From: Peptococcaceae bacterium BICA1-7
GTDB lineage: Bacteria > Bacillota > Desulfotomaculia > Desulfotomaculales > Desulfocucumaceae
DNA length: 64,000 nucleotides
Reading direction: 5' to 3'
NCBI GenBank assembly: GCA_000802095.1
Contig: JUEB01000017.1
Span: 186,001-250,000, forward strand
The notes under the pieces are model-generated. The model was given only the letters and a program-made list of their open reading frames with translations, was not told the DNA's origin and did no database searches. Positions 1-7,482 of this stretch are shown here, in pieces; position 1 is the stretch's first letter; each line of letters starts with the position of its first letter. The position numbers and the translations under genes are program-made.

Positions 1-604
1 CTGAAATTACATCTCCGTTTTTTATGCCCTCTGCCCTGGCCTGATCAGCTATTTTTTCAAACGTGCCGTTAATTTTGCTCTGTATACTTTCGTCAGCCAG
101 CCCCTCAATCTCGGGATACTGGATATTCAGTAAAAGGCTACCGGTATCCGAAGTAATTATTTTTGTTTTTACCGTCACCGGGTTTAACTGGATACTGCTC
201 AGAAACACCACATCATTCTCTTTATCCCACTGCACCTGAAAACCAAGATTATCGGCAATAAAGTTCTGAGGGACATAGGTCCTCCCGTCTATTAATTTAT
301 ATCCCTCCATTAAAAAGTACTGGTGGCCGCTCACCGATACCTTCCTGTCGGTCAAGCTTAATATAATCTCCTGGCCAGGCTTGAGGAGGGTTATTTTATT
401 GTCGGCTTCCGACCACCGCACACTGTACCCGGTGGACTCAGCCACGGCCCGCAGGGGGACAAAAAGCTCACCGTCAAAAATCAGTCCCGATCCATTAACC
501 TTTTTCCCTTCTATTCCCGGCTGGCCCCCCTCCGCCGCCGCAGCCGGCAGAGCCATCCCCACGCATAGAAGAACAACAGCAAGTACCAGAAACCCCTTCT
601 TCAT
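1..604 (-). CDS. Copper-amine-oxidase-N-like stalk domain protein with DUF3298/DUF4163-like C-part (3' end outside window)
   Basis: An open reading frame starts at ATG 604 and runs leftwards without a stop to base 1, so the C-terminus is missing. It begins with a clear signal peptide (MKKGFLVLAVVLLCVGMALP, then an Ala-rich cleavage region). Two copies of the extracellular copper-amine-oxidase N-terminal-like (stalk) motif follow: GELFVPLRAVAESTGY and GRTYVPQNFIADNLGF. These pair with 'V.W....N.I.L' strands, as is common in exported Firmicute proteins. After residue ~145 the sequence (VKTKIITSDTGSLLLNIQYP, then a helix 'IQSKINGTFEKIADQARAEG') resembles the DUF4163/DUF3298 region of PdaC/RsiV-like proteins. 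It is probably an exported cell-surface protein; its substrate is unknown. The plus-strand reading frame over the same bases is a shadow. Confidence 0.8.
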   Translation of the reverse strand, partial: MKKGFLVLAVVLLCVGMALPAAAAEGGQPGIEGKKVNGSGLIFDGELFVPLRAVAESTGYSVRWSEADNKITLLKPGQEIILSLTDRKVSVSGHQYFLMEGYKLIDGRTYVPQNFIADNLGFQVQWDKENDVVFLSSIQLNPVTVKTKIITSDTGSLLLNIQYPEIEGLADESIQSKINGTFEKIADQARAEGIKNGDVIS

Positions 605-675
605 AAGCAGATGTCCCCCTTTAAATGATCCTACCTTTCAGACGAAATATAACCACCCACTGTTCCTGGCAGCAC

Positions 676-697
676 AAAAAAAGGCTCCTAAGGAGCC
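676..697 (-). terminator. Rho-independent terminator after the acyl-CoA synthetase gene
   Basis: Read on the minus strand, GGCTCC-TTA-GGAGCC is followed immediately by seven T residues. It lies 125 bp beyond the stop of the gene at 822-2975 and before the stalk-protein gene. I see nothing else of note in 605-821. Confidence 0.75.
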
Positions 698-821
698 CCA
701 GGCTGATGACAAAGCATTATGGGGTTGTACCGGCAGGGTTTTGCAATCCGGCCGGTAAACTTAAAATATTATTCCCATTTATCCCTCATATTTTTTCAGC
801 AAATTGAATTCCTCCAGGGCT

Positions 822-2975
822 TCATAAAACCGTTGTCTCTCCGGCTGCGGCGGCCATGGCGTCTACCACGAAGGCCCCCCGGCTCTCCGGCAGAACGATG
901 AGAGGATTGATGTCAAGCTCAGCCAGTGTAGGCCAGCTTTCCGCCAGCAATGCCACCTTCAGCAAAATATCTTCCACGGCGGGCAGGTCCAAAGGGGCTT
1001 TGCCCCTGGCACCGGCCAATATGGAGAAGGCCTTTGTTTCCCTGATCATTTCCCTCACATCACCTTCATCTACCGGTAAAACCCGCATGGAGATGTCCTT
1101 TAAGGTTTCCACCCAGATGCCGCCCATGCCGAAGGTCAGGACCGGCCCGAATACCGGGTCCCGGCTTATTCCCACCAGCAGTTCCTGCCCGCCGGAGACC
1201 ATTTTTTGCACCAGCACGCCCCGAATAAGCGCCCCGTGCTGTCTTCGGGCGCCCTGGCCCGTTACCGAGGAAAAAGCCCGCCGCACCTCTTCCGGGCCGG
1301 ACAGATTAAGCCTTATCCCATCTACCTCGGTTTTATGAAGTATATCCGGGGAGTCCACCTTAACCGCCACCGGGTAGCCCAGCTCTTGCGCTGCGGCCGC
1401 CGCCTCTTCGGCTGTGGCTGCGGCTAACTCCGGCACAACCTGTATTCCGCAGGCTGTAAGTATTTCCTTGACCTCTCTTTCGGCCAGCACCGTGCCGGGC
1501 CTGAGGGACCGGTACCGGGCAGGCACAACCGGGGCAGTATGGCTGCGTGGGGAGTTATGGCCGGGATTGGACCTTGCCTTTTCGGTATACTCTACCACTT
1601 TAACCAGGGCGTTGGCGGCCACATCCGGATCGTCCATGAAGGCCACACCGCATTTGACAAGGTCCCCCGAGGCCGGCCCGGGGGTAGCCCCGGGCATGGC
1701 GCCCAACAGTGCCAGAGGCTTATCTGTAAGGCCGGCAATTGCTTTCAGCTGCCCCACGGAGTCAATTCCTTCATTTAGCCAGTGGGATAAAACCAGGGTG
1801 TCCACACCGGGGTCCTCCGCCGCAGCCGCTGCGCAGCGCTGGAAAAGCCCTGGAATAACTATATCCAGCCCGGTCAGGTCCACCGGGTTGCTCACCCCGG
1901 CAAAGGGCGGCAGCTCCCGGGCGATTTTATTCTGGATGTCAGTGCCCAGCCGGACCAGCTCCAGGCCTGCGCCGGAGTATTTATCGGCCGCTATCACCGC
2001 CTGGCCCCCTGATGAGGCCACTATGGCCACACCCTTGCCGGCGGGCCTTCTGCCTGTGGCCAAAAGGCTTAATACCGCCGCCATTTCACCGATACTCTGC
2101 ACCTGTATTATTCCCTTTTGCCGGAACAGTGACCTGTATACCGGTGCGGACCCCGCCAATGCCCCGGTATGGGATCGGGCGGCCCGGGCCGAGGCCTCGT
2201 TAGCGCCGGCTTTAAGTATCACCACCGGCTTTCCGGCGGCCAGGGCAGCCTCTGCGGCCCCGGCAAACTTATTGCCGTCACTGATTCCCTCCATGTAGGA
2301 GGCCACCATTTTTATCTCCGGGCGAGAGGTGAAGTAAGCCAGGTAGTCTGAAAAATCCGTGGCTGCCTCGTTGCCGGTGCAAACATAGGCCGCCACATCC
2401 AGGCCCCGCTGGTGACAGGCCTGCAAAAGGCTGCAGCCCACACCGCCGCTCTGGCATATCAGGGCGATGCCGTTCTCCGGATGGTCAGGCATGGCCGGCA
2501 GCCGGTAGCCGTAAACAAAGGCGGACTGCATTTTATTGAGATAGTTGACCATACCCATGGTATTGGGCCCGCAAATCCGTATATTCAGTTCCGCCGCCAT
2601 TTCTCTGATCCGTCCCTGGTCCTTCAGCCCCGCCTCATTTACCTCTCCAAATCCGGAGCTGAAAATAATGGCCGCCCTTATTTCCCTGGCCGAGCACTCC
2701 TTAAGGGTGGGAAGGACAATGTGAGACTTAACAGCCAGGATCGCCAGGTCAACCTGCCCGGGGATGGAGGCAAGGTCAGGATAGCACTTTAGCCCGTTTA
2801 TCTCCCGGCGGCCCGGGTTGACCGGATAAATTGCACCGCTAAAGCCCCCGGCCTTAAGGTTTTCCAAAACTATCCCGCCCGGCTTTTTAAGGTCGCCGGA
2901 CCCTCCCACAACTGCTATTGAGGAGGGGAAGAAAAGGGCATCCCAGCCTTCACTGCTATTCTTTGCTGCTTTCAT
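822..2975 (-). CDS. Acetate/acyl-CoA ligase (ADP-forming), fused alpha-beta subunits
   Basis: A 717-residue protein with the layout of NDP-forming acyl-CoA synthetases. These convert acyl-CoA + ADP + Pi to acid + CoA + ATP, conserving energy when acids are excreted. Residues ~10-110 are a CoA-binding Rossmann domain (SIAVVGGSGDLKKPGGIV). The succinyl-CoA-ligase-like domain carries the phospho-histidine loop SHTGALAGS near residue 265. Residues ~490-710 are an ATP-grasp domain (YPVAVKVDSPDILHKTEVDG; VLTFGMGGIWVETLKD; ELDINPLIV). The ATG at 2975 is preceded by AAGGAGG. A TetR gene lies directly upstream, and an operator-like repeat sits between them. The acyl substrate cannot be read from the sequence; a short-chain or aromatic acyl-CoA is plausible given the neighbouring acyl-CoA genes. 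Confidence 0.88.
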   Translation of the reverse strand: MKAAKNSSEGWDALFFPSSIAVVGGSGDLKKPGGIVLENLKAGGFSGAIYPVNPGRREINGLKCYPDLASIPGQVDLAILAVKSHIVLPTLKECSAREIRAAIIFSSGFGEVNEAGLKDQGRIREMAAELNIRICGPNTMGMVNYLNKMQSAFVYGYRLPAMPDHPENGIALICQSGGVGCSLLQACHQRGLDVAAYVCTGNEAATDFSDYLAYFTSRPEIKMVASYMEGISDGNKFAGAAEAALAAGKPVVILKAGANEASARAARSHTGALAGSAPVYRSLFRQKGIIQVQSIGEMAAVLSLLATGRRPAGKGVAIVASSGGQAVIAADKYSGAGLELVRLGTDIQNKIARELPPFAGVSNPVDLTGLDIVIPGLFQRCAAAAAEDPGVDTLVLSHWLNEGIDSVGQLKAIAGLTDKPLALLGAMPGATPGPASGDLVKCGVAFMDDPDVAANALVKVVEYTEKARSNPGHNSPRSHTAPVVPARYRSLRPGTVLAEREVKEILTACGIQVVPELAAATAEEAAAAAQELGYPVAVKVDSPDILHKTEVDGIRLNLSGPEEVRRAFSSVTGQGARRQHGALIRGVLVQKMVSGGQELLVGISRDPVFGPVLTFGMGGIWVETLKDISMRVLPVDEGDVREMIRETKAFSILAGARGKAPLDLPAVEDILLKVALLAESWPTLAELDINPLIVLPESRGAFVVDAMAAAAGETTVL

Positions 2976-2994
2976 GTCAGCACCTCCTTATTTA

Positions 2995-3013
2995 CAACCA
3001 ACCGTTTGTTTGG
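2995..3013. promoter_or_regulatory. Putative TetR operator copy 1
   Basis: CAACCAACCGTTTGTTTGG lies just upstream of the ADP-forming ligase start. It matches 15 of 17 bases with a second copy at 3613-3629 upstream of the TetR gene (shared pattern CAACCAAnCGnTTGTTT). The two copies at both promoters of a regulator-target pair suggest an operator. Confidence 0.55.
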
Positions 3014-3028
3014 CTTATGGCAAAAAAA

Positions 3029-3595
3029 TTAATCCCTCTTTTTTATTCCATCCAGTGATATTTTGCAAAAAACCTCTCCTATCTCCGAAGGGGAAAGATG
3101 GCCTTCCTGCCGGTACCAGCTGTGGGCCCAGTTGCACATTCCGAAAATGGACTGCAGCATCATGCGGGCGGGCAGATCTTCCCGGAAGGCAGTCCCTGCT
3201 CCCTCCTGCAGTATCTTCATCCACATATCCTCGTATTCCTTGATGGCGGCATTCAGCTTTTCCCGGGAGCCAGGCGGCAACTTTGCTATTTCATTGTAGT
3301 AGACCGGCAGCTCCTCATTGCCCAGGTAGGCCTGCAGGTGAAACAGTATAGCCTTCTTTAATTTTTCCTCCGCCGAAAGATCCGAGGCCACTACCCCTGA
3401 AAGTCCTTCGTTTAAAACATTGACCGCGCAAATGATCACCTCGGTCAAAAGCTGCTCCTTGCTCTGTATATGGTAATACAGGCTCCCTTTTAGCATCCCC
3501 ACCTCGCTGGCTATATCCTGCACAGTGGCCGCATGGTAACCCTTGGCCTTGAAAACCTTTGCCGCAGCCTTTACTATTTCCTGGTATTTGTTCAT
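3029..3595 (-). CDS. TetR/AcrR family transcriptional regulator
   Basis: A TetR-type repressor of 188 residues if it starts at ATG 3595 (MNKYQEIVKAAAKVFKAKGY). A TTG eight codons upstream lies inside the operator-like repeat and is less likely. The N-terminal helix-turn-helix is typical (TVQDIASEVGMLKGSLYYHI, then SKEQLL). The C-terminal two-thirds is the all-helical ligand/dimer domain, here of the kind found in FadR-like acyl-CoA-responsive regulators. The gene ends 54 bp before the start of the ADP-forming ligase gene, in the same orientation. It probably controls that gene and itself through the repeats at 2995 and 3613. The ligand is unknown; an acyl-CoA is inferred from context. Confidence 0.85.
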   Translation of the reverse strand: MNKYQEIVKAAAKVFKAKGYHAATVQDIASEVGMLKGSLYYHIQSKEQLLTEVIICAVNVLNEGLSGVVASDLSAEEKLKKAILFHLQAYLGNEELPVYYNEIAKLPPGSREKLNAAIKEYEDMWMKILQEGAGTAFREDLPARMMLQSIFGMCNWAHSWYRQEGHLSPSEIGEVFCKISLDGIKKRD

Positions 3596-3612
3596 ACCCA
3601 AGCACGCCCCAT

Positions 3613-3629
3613 CAACCAAACGATTGTTT
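3613..3629. promoter_or_regulatory. Putative TetR operator copy 2
   Basis: CAACCAAACGATTGTTT lies 18-34 bp upstream of the TetR start at 3595. It is near-identical to 2995-3011, consistent with autoregulation. Confidence 0.5.
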
Positions 3630-3688
3630 TAATAATAATTATAAATACTGCTACCATAATTGGCAATATTTTTATTGTGGTGTACAGG

Positions 3689-3707
3689 TAAAATAAAGTT
3701 TTAGACT
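3689..3707. repeat. 19-bp direct repeat flanking the DUF4157 gene, copy 1
   Basis: TAAAATAAAGTTTTAGACT, preceded by GGTGTA. An 18/19 identical copy lies at 5448-5466, also preceded by GGTGTA, on the other side of the 3886-5340 gene. A 10-bp partial copy (GTTTTAGACT) occurs at 5524-5533. Confidence 0.6.
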
Positions 3708-3885
3708 TCATAAAAAATATAAAGGCCTCCGCACTCTTTTCACGGAAGCTATTTCTTTTGAGTGCTAAAGCCTTCTTATCCAGGTTTATATTCACATTAC
3801 AAAAATGACTCTATTTTTTTGTTCTTTGATATTGGAGGTCTCTTTTGATGAAGCTGCTGTTTAAAAATATAAACCCTCTTGCTTT

Positions 3886-5340
3886 CTAATGGAAACCCTT
3901 TCCGTGAATCCCTTCGGGTCTATTATCGGGGAATAACTGAACTTCATCAGACTCCTTAAATTTATTAGCCTTGTTTTTGTCTCCTTCATAATCTTTACCC
4001 CAGTTTATTTTATAATAACCATATGTTTTGGTTATAGGACTCATATCCTCTATAGGGTTATCTCCGCTTTTCTTTCGCCCTGAGCCTATTGTACTTCCTG
4101 CATCCGCTACAATTTCATACCCGTCATAAAACTTATACAGAGACCGGGCATTTTCAGTATCCCCCGCTTTTGGCACACCTCCAACATTTTGCAGCCTGAA
4201 TACAAGCGTATCCTCATTATTCTTGAGATAGGGGGTTAGGGCAGTGAATAATTCTCTTTTCTTTGTTTGGGCATCACGAAGCCTGGTAATCCTTTCCGGG
4301 TCATCCTGTTCAGTTTTTTTCAACTTGACGCTGGTTTCGTTAAATGCTGTCATCTTTGGTTCCAGCACGTCAATCATGTCATCCTTTTTATCATTAAGCT
4401 TATCAATGGAGGTTTTTCTCATATTATTGATTGCCTCGTAGTCTTTAAACTTCGTGGCATATTTTTTGCTGCCCGACGGCGCAGGCGCGCTCTCTCCGAA
4501 TATTGTATTACTGGTTATCCTTTCGTCTAGCTCTCCGGATCCCAGGTGCGGGCCATGGCGAAAAAGAGTATGGCTTTTGTTTTCAATCTCCAAAAGATAT
4601 GCCTTTTTCATTTCACCATCCGTCCAATCCCAGCTACTCAGCAATGTCTTTAAGGCCCCGGAATCTTTTTCTGCGGTACTTTCATCAAGCAAAGTGTCAA
4701 TGGCTGTGCCAAAACTAGGGCACGCCTTCTTTAGGGCCTTTAAGGTAAGTTTATTATCATTGTCAGAAACCTTTAGCTGTATGCCTGCAGAAGGGCTTAC
4801 CCGCCCCTGCCTTTGCTGTACCACATGCCAGGCCTCGTGGGGAAGGTATTCTTCCTGCCCGGGGCCAATATGAATATCCGTCCCCTGGGCGTATGCCAGG
4901 GCATTTAGCGCTGCCGGCTTATTGGAATTATAGTGAATTTTTACATCGGAGAGGTCCATCCCGGAAAGGCTTTCCACCCCTGTTTTAAGCCCCTCGGGAA
5001 TACCTGTATTATTCTCCTGGCCTTTTACTTTGCTTTTTTGTTGAATCACTGCGCCTTCTGCCTTATCTCCCATTACGTCAGCCTCTTTTTCCAATGCCGG
5101 GTCAAGGTTCACAGGCAGTCCTGCCGCATGTCCTGTTTCCTTTGTGACTGGATGGAATAATGACTTTAAAAGCTGAATTACCGACTGGTTGCCTATTTTG
5201 GCCTGAAGCTGCATGACACTATCCTGCAGCAGAGATAAGCCCGGCCTAGCCCGAACCCCCTGTGAATCAGCCCGGGTATTTTCCTGGTTGACAGAAAAGC
5301 AGTGAGTATTGTCGCGGTTTTTATTAGAAAGGGAATGCAT
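3886..5340 (-). CDS. DUF4157 (eCIS core-domain) protein with unknown C-terminal effector-like region
   Basis: A 484-residue protein. Residues ~39-60 carry the LQ-x5-GN-x-SV-x2-LL signature (VMQLQAKIGNQSVIQLLKSL) typical of proteins associated with extracellular contractile injection systems. Residues ~80-185 form a DUF4157 metallopeptidase-like domain with HEAWH (H168-H172, zinc HExxH) in LPHEAWHVVQQRQG. The C-terminal ~290 residues contain a charged, probably coiled-coil stretch (~300-375), then a Gly/Asp-rich region with no domain I recognise; in this family that position usually holds a variable toxin or cargo. The start ATG follows GAGGGAGA. No sheath, tube or baseplate genes are in the window, so it is an orphan here. 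A protein with the same N-terminal signature but a different C-terminus lies at 50817-52259 inside the sigK element. Confidence 0.78.
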   Translation of the reverse strand: MHSLSNKNRDNTHCFSVNQENTRADSQGVRARPGLSLLQDSVMQLQAKIGNQSVIQLLKSLFHPVTKETGHAAGLPVNLDPALEKEADVMGDKAEGAVIQQKSKVKGQENNTGIPEGLKTGVESLSGMDLSDVKIHYNSNKPAALNALAYAQGTDIHIGPGQEEYLPHEAWHVVQQRQGRVSPSAGIQLKVSDNDNKLTLKALKKACPSFGTAIDTLLDESTAEKDSGALKTLLSSWDWTDGEMKKAYLLEIENKSHTLFRHGPHLGSGELDERITSNTIFGESAPAPSGSKKYATKFKDYEAINNMRKTSIDKLNDKKDDMIDVLEPKMTAFNETSVKLKKTEQDDPERITRLRDAQTKKRELFTALTPYLKNNEDTLVFRLQNVGGVPKAGDTENARSLYKFYDGYEIVADAGSTIGSGRKKSGDNPIEDMSPITKTYGYYKINWGKDYEGDKNKANKFKESDEVQLFPDNRPEGIHGKGFH

Positions 5341-5707
5341 TATCTATTCTCCCTCAAATCACATTTATTAGGTAAAATTACGACATATTTACATTATTTC
5401 CTTCTAATTATATTTACTTATTTCTTTCCCCACAATGCGAAGGTGTATAAAATAAAGTCTTAGACTGAAAACTCCGGGATGGCCCGATTTTTCATTTATG
5501 AATCTTCATTAAAATTGTTTAATGTTTTAGACTGCCTGGCTAACTATAAAATGGCCCCCGTGATTTCTACTCACGTGAGCCTTTTTCGGGCGGATTTCGT
5601 GTCTTATAAGTTGACTATTAAGCTCTCTAAAAGCGCCCGGGTAACGGCATGGAGATGACCGGGGCAATACCAGCAATCAAATCCCCATGCCTTTATAAAG
5701 CATGTAA
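5341..5707. other. AT-rich intergenic region without a supported gene
   Basis: The 367 bp between the DUF4157 gene and the acyl-CoA ligase gene hold the second 19-bp repeat (5448-5466) and a weak hairpin CGTGA-N7-TCACG (5560-5576) with no T-tract. I see no credible ORF. Confidence 0.5.
5448..5466. repeat. 19-bp direct repeat flanking the DUF4157 gene, copy 2
   Basis: TAAAATAAAGTCTTAGACT, 18/19 identical to 3689-3707. It lies about 110 bp upstream of the DUF4157 start, so it could be either a promoter element shared with the TetR gene or a remnant of module insertion. Confidence 0.55.
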
Positions 5708-7366
5708 TCATGCCTTCATATCAAAGGTATCCTTTGTAAATCCCTCTTCTTTAAGTTTGAATTTCTCAATTCTGCCGGTGGGAGTTCTGGGTAGTCCGTC
5801 GGCTATTCTGATAAATCTGGGGATCCAGAAACGAGGCATGTTTTCTTTGCAGAATAACGTAATTTCTTTTAAGTCAATGATTTCTCCGGGCTTTGGAACG
5901 ACAACCGCCATAACTTCGTCCTCACTCACCTCTGAAGGGGCAGGTATTACAGCCACCTCTAGTATCTGGGGATGTTTTTGTAATATCTGTTCCACTTCAT
6001 AGGATGATATGTTTTCACCTTTTCTGCGAATAGCGTCTTTTAGCCTGTCAACGAAGTAAAGATATCCATTGTCGTCAAAATAACCCGCATCCCCGGTGTG
6101 AAACCACAAACCCCTAAAGGCGTTTACCGTCTGGTCAGGCATCCCGTAATACTCCAGGAACATGGTCCAGGGTATCCTGGGTCTGATTACTATCTCACCA
6201 ACCTTCCCAACCGGCAAAAACTTACCGTACTCGTCCATAATCTTCACATCAATATGGGGTCCCACGATTCCACAACTGCCCGGGGGATTCTTACCGTTGA
6301 TAACAACGTCATAGGGTGCGGAAACAGGAATTCCCACTTCAGTGCTGCCATAGCCTCCGGATAAAAAGATTTTAAACCTGTCCCTGGCCATGTTCCACAC
6401 ATCTTTTGACGAGTAGGCCAGCGCCACAATAGGGCCATGATCCTGTTCCAGCGGTGAGGGGGTTTGCTTCGATAGAATTTCTAGTATCGGGCCTACAGCA
6501 TGAAAATGGGTTACCCCGTATTTGTTTATGTCTTCCCAGAATACCGCAGGGTTAAACTTTTCAACCAGGACCATTTTCGCATTGGCAAGCATTGAGGCTA
6601 TTGTCGCCAGATCCAGCGCCATAATGTGAAACAGGGGCAGGTACACGTACACCACGCTGTTCCCGGTAATCCCCCCGGCTTCAATCATCAGAAGGGCTGT
6701 GCATATAAACTGTGCGTTTGAGTCGGCCACTACCTTTGACGGCCCGGTTGTCCCGGAGGTTAATATCATGGCGCAGGGGTCTTTCTCATATTTTTTTACC
6801 TTTATCTCAGGATTTGGCTTCCCAGTTGCCAAGTCCTCGGCAAAGACATACGGTTTAACGGGTGCGAACCTGCTGTCAAAATTTTGTTTGCCGATAATGA
6901 TTAGGCTCTTTATGTTATCCAGACTTTCCTCGACATTTTTGTACGTCTCCAGGAGCCTACAGTCCACCACAAGGTACTGCGAGTGTGAGGCCTTCAGGTT
7001 ATATATAAGTGGGTCTTTTATAAAACCGGTGTTGACGGTGACTGGCACCGCCCCCATTTTTAAGATGGTGAAGTAAGACAATATCCATTCGGGGGAATTA
7101 TAGGCAAATATCGCTACCTTATCGTCATTCCTGACTCCCAAACCGTAGAACCCCGCAGCCATTGCGTCACTCAATGCATCTACTTCCCTGTAGCTGAAGC
7201 TCCTGCCGTCTTCGAACACCAGCCAGGTTTTGTCTCCGTTCTCCCCGGCCTTCTTGCTTACCAGTTCCGCCACAGTGGGATATCTGGTCAAGGCCTCCTC
7301 ATAAATATGTTCCGCAGAAAAACCAACTTTTTGCGTTGGATCCGGAGGATAAACATTCCCACTCAC
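5708..7366 (-). CDS. AMP-forming acyl-CoA ligase (CaiC/FadD-like)
   Basis: A 552-residue adenylate-forming enzyme that activates a carboxylic acid with ATP and CoA. The visible ANL motifs are A3 MILTSGTTGPSKVV, A5 GGYGSTEVG, A7/A8 FHTGDAGYFDDNGYLYFVDR with the hinge RLKDAIRRKGENIS, and A10 Lys in RTPTGRIEKFKL. The initiation codon is GTG 7366, preceded by AAGGGGG. Its promoter region contains the 20-bp palindrome at 7398-7417 shared with the crotonase and TetR genes, so it probably belongs to the same regulon. The substrate is not identifiable; 'RRKGENISSYEVE' is typical of crotonobetaine/carnitine-CoA-ligase-like members. Confidence 0.88.
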   Translation of the reverse strand: MSGNVYPPDPTQKVGFSAEHIYEEALTRYPTVAELVSKKAGENGDKTWLVFEDGRSFSYREVDALSDAMAAGFYGLGVRNDDKVAIFAYNSPEWILSYFTILKMGAVPVTVNTGFIKDPLIYNLKASHSQYLVVDCRLLETYKNVEESLDNIKSLIIIGKQNFDSRFAPVKPYVFAEDLATGKPNPEIKVKKYEKDPCAMILTSGTTGPSKVVADSNAQFICTALLMIEAGGITGNSVVYVYLPLFHIMALDLATIASMLANAKMVLVEKFNPAVFWEDINKYGVTHFHAVGPILEILSKQTPSPLEQDHGPIVALAYSSKDVWNMARDRFKIFLSGGYGSTEVGIPVSAPYDVVINGKNPPGSCGIVGPHIDVKIMDEYGKFLPVGKVGEIVIRPRIPWTMFLEYYGMPDQTVNAFRGLWFHTGDAGYFDDNGYLYFVDRLKDAIRRKGENISSYEVEQILQKHPQILEVAVIPAPSEVSEDEVMAVVVPKPGEIIDLKEITLFCKENMPRFWIPRFIRIADGLPRTPTGRIEKFKLKEEGFTKDTFDMKA

Positions 7367-7397
7367 TGATCGCGCCCCCTTTTTGTTATATTATTAA

Positions 7398-7417
7398 TTA
7401 AATGAACATTCACTTAA
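7398..7417. promoter_or_regulatory. TetR-type palindromic operator, site 1
   Basis: The palindrome TTAAnTGAAnnTTCAnTTAA (core TGAACATTCA at 7403-7412) lies 32-51 bp upstream of the acyl-CoA ligase GTG at 7366. The same core occurs at 14983-14992 and 15638-15647. Confidence 0.65.
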
Positions 7418-7482
7418 TATCGGTAAGTAAGTTTCCGGAAATAGCGCACCGTCGTTCTGAGCCGGAGTACTTAACCAGGAAG

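Noticed and set aside
381-758. Plus-strand frames over the stalk-protein and acyl-CoA synthetase genes
   Set aside because: They are antisense shadows of well-supported minus-strand genes with recognisable domains.
3592-3795. A 67-codon minus-strand frame overlapping the TetR start
   Set aside because: It covers the operator-like repeat and the regulator's leader, has no convincing ribosome-binding site and no family resemblance; regulatory DNA explains the region better.
5560-5576. Hairpin CGTGA-N7-TCACG considered as terminator of the acyl-CoA ligase gene
   Set aside because: The stem is only 5 bp with no T-tract on the minus strand.
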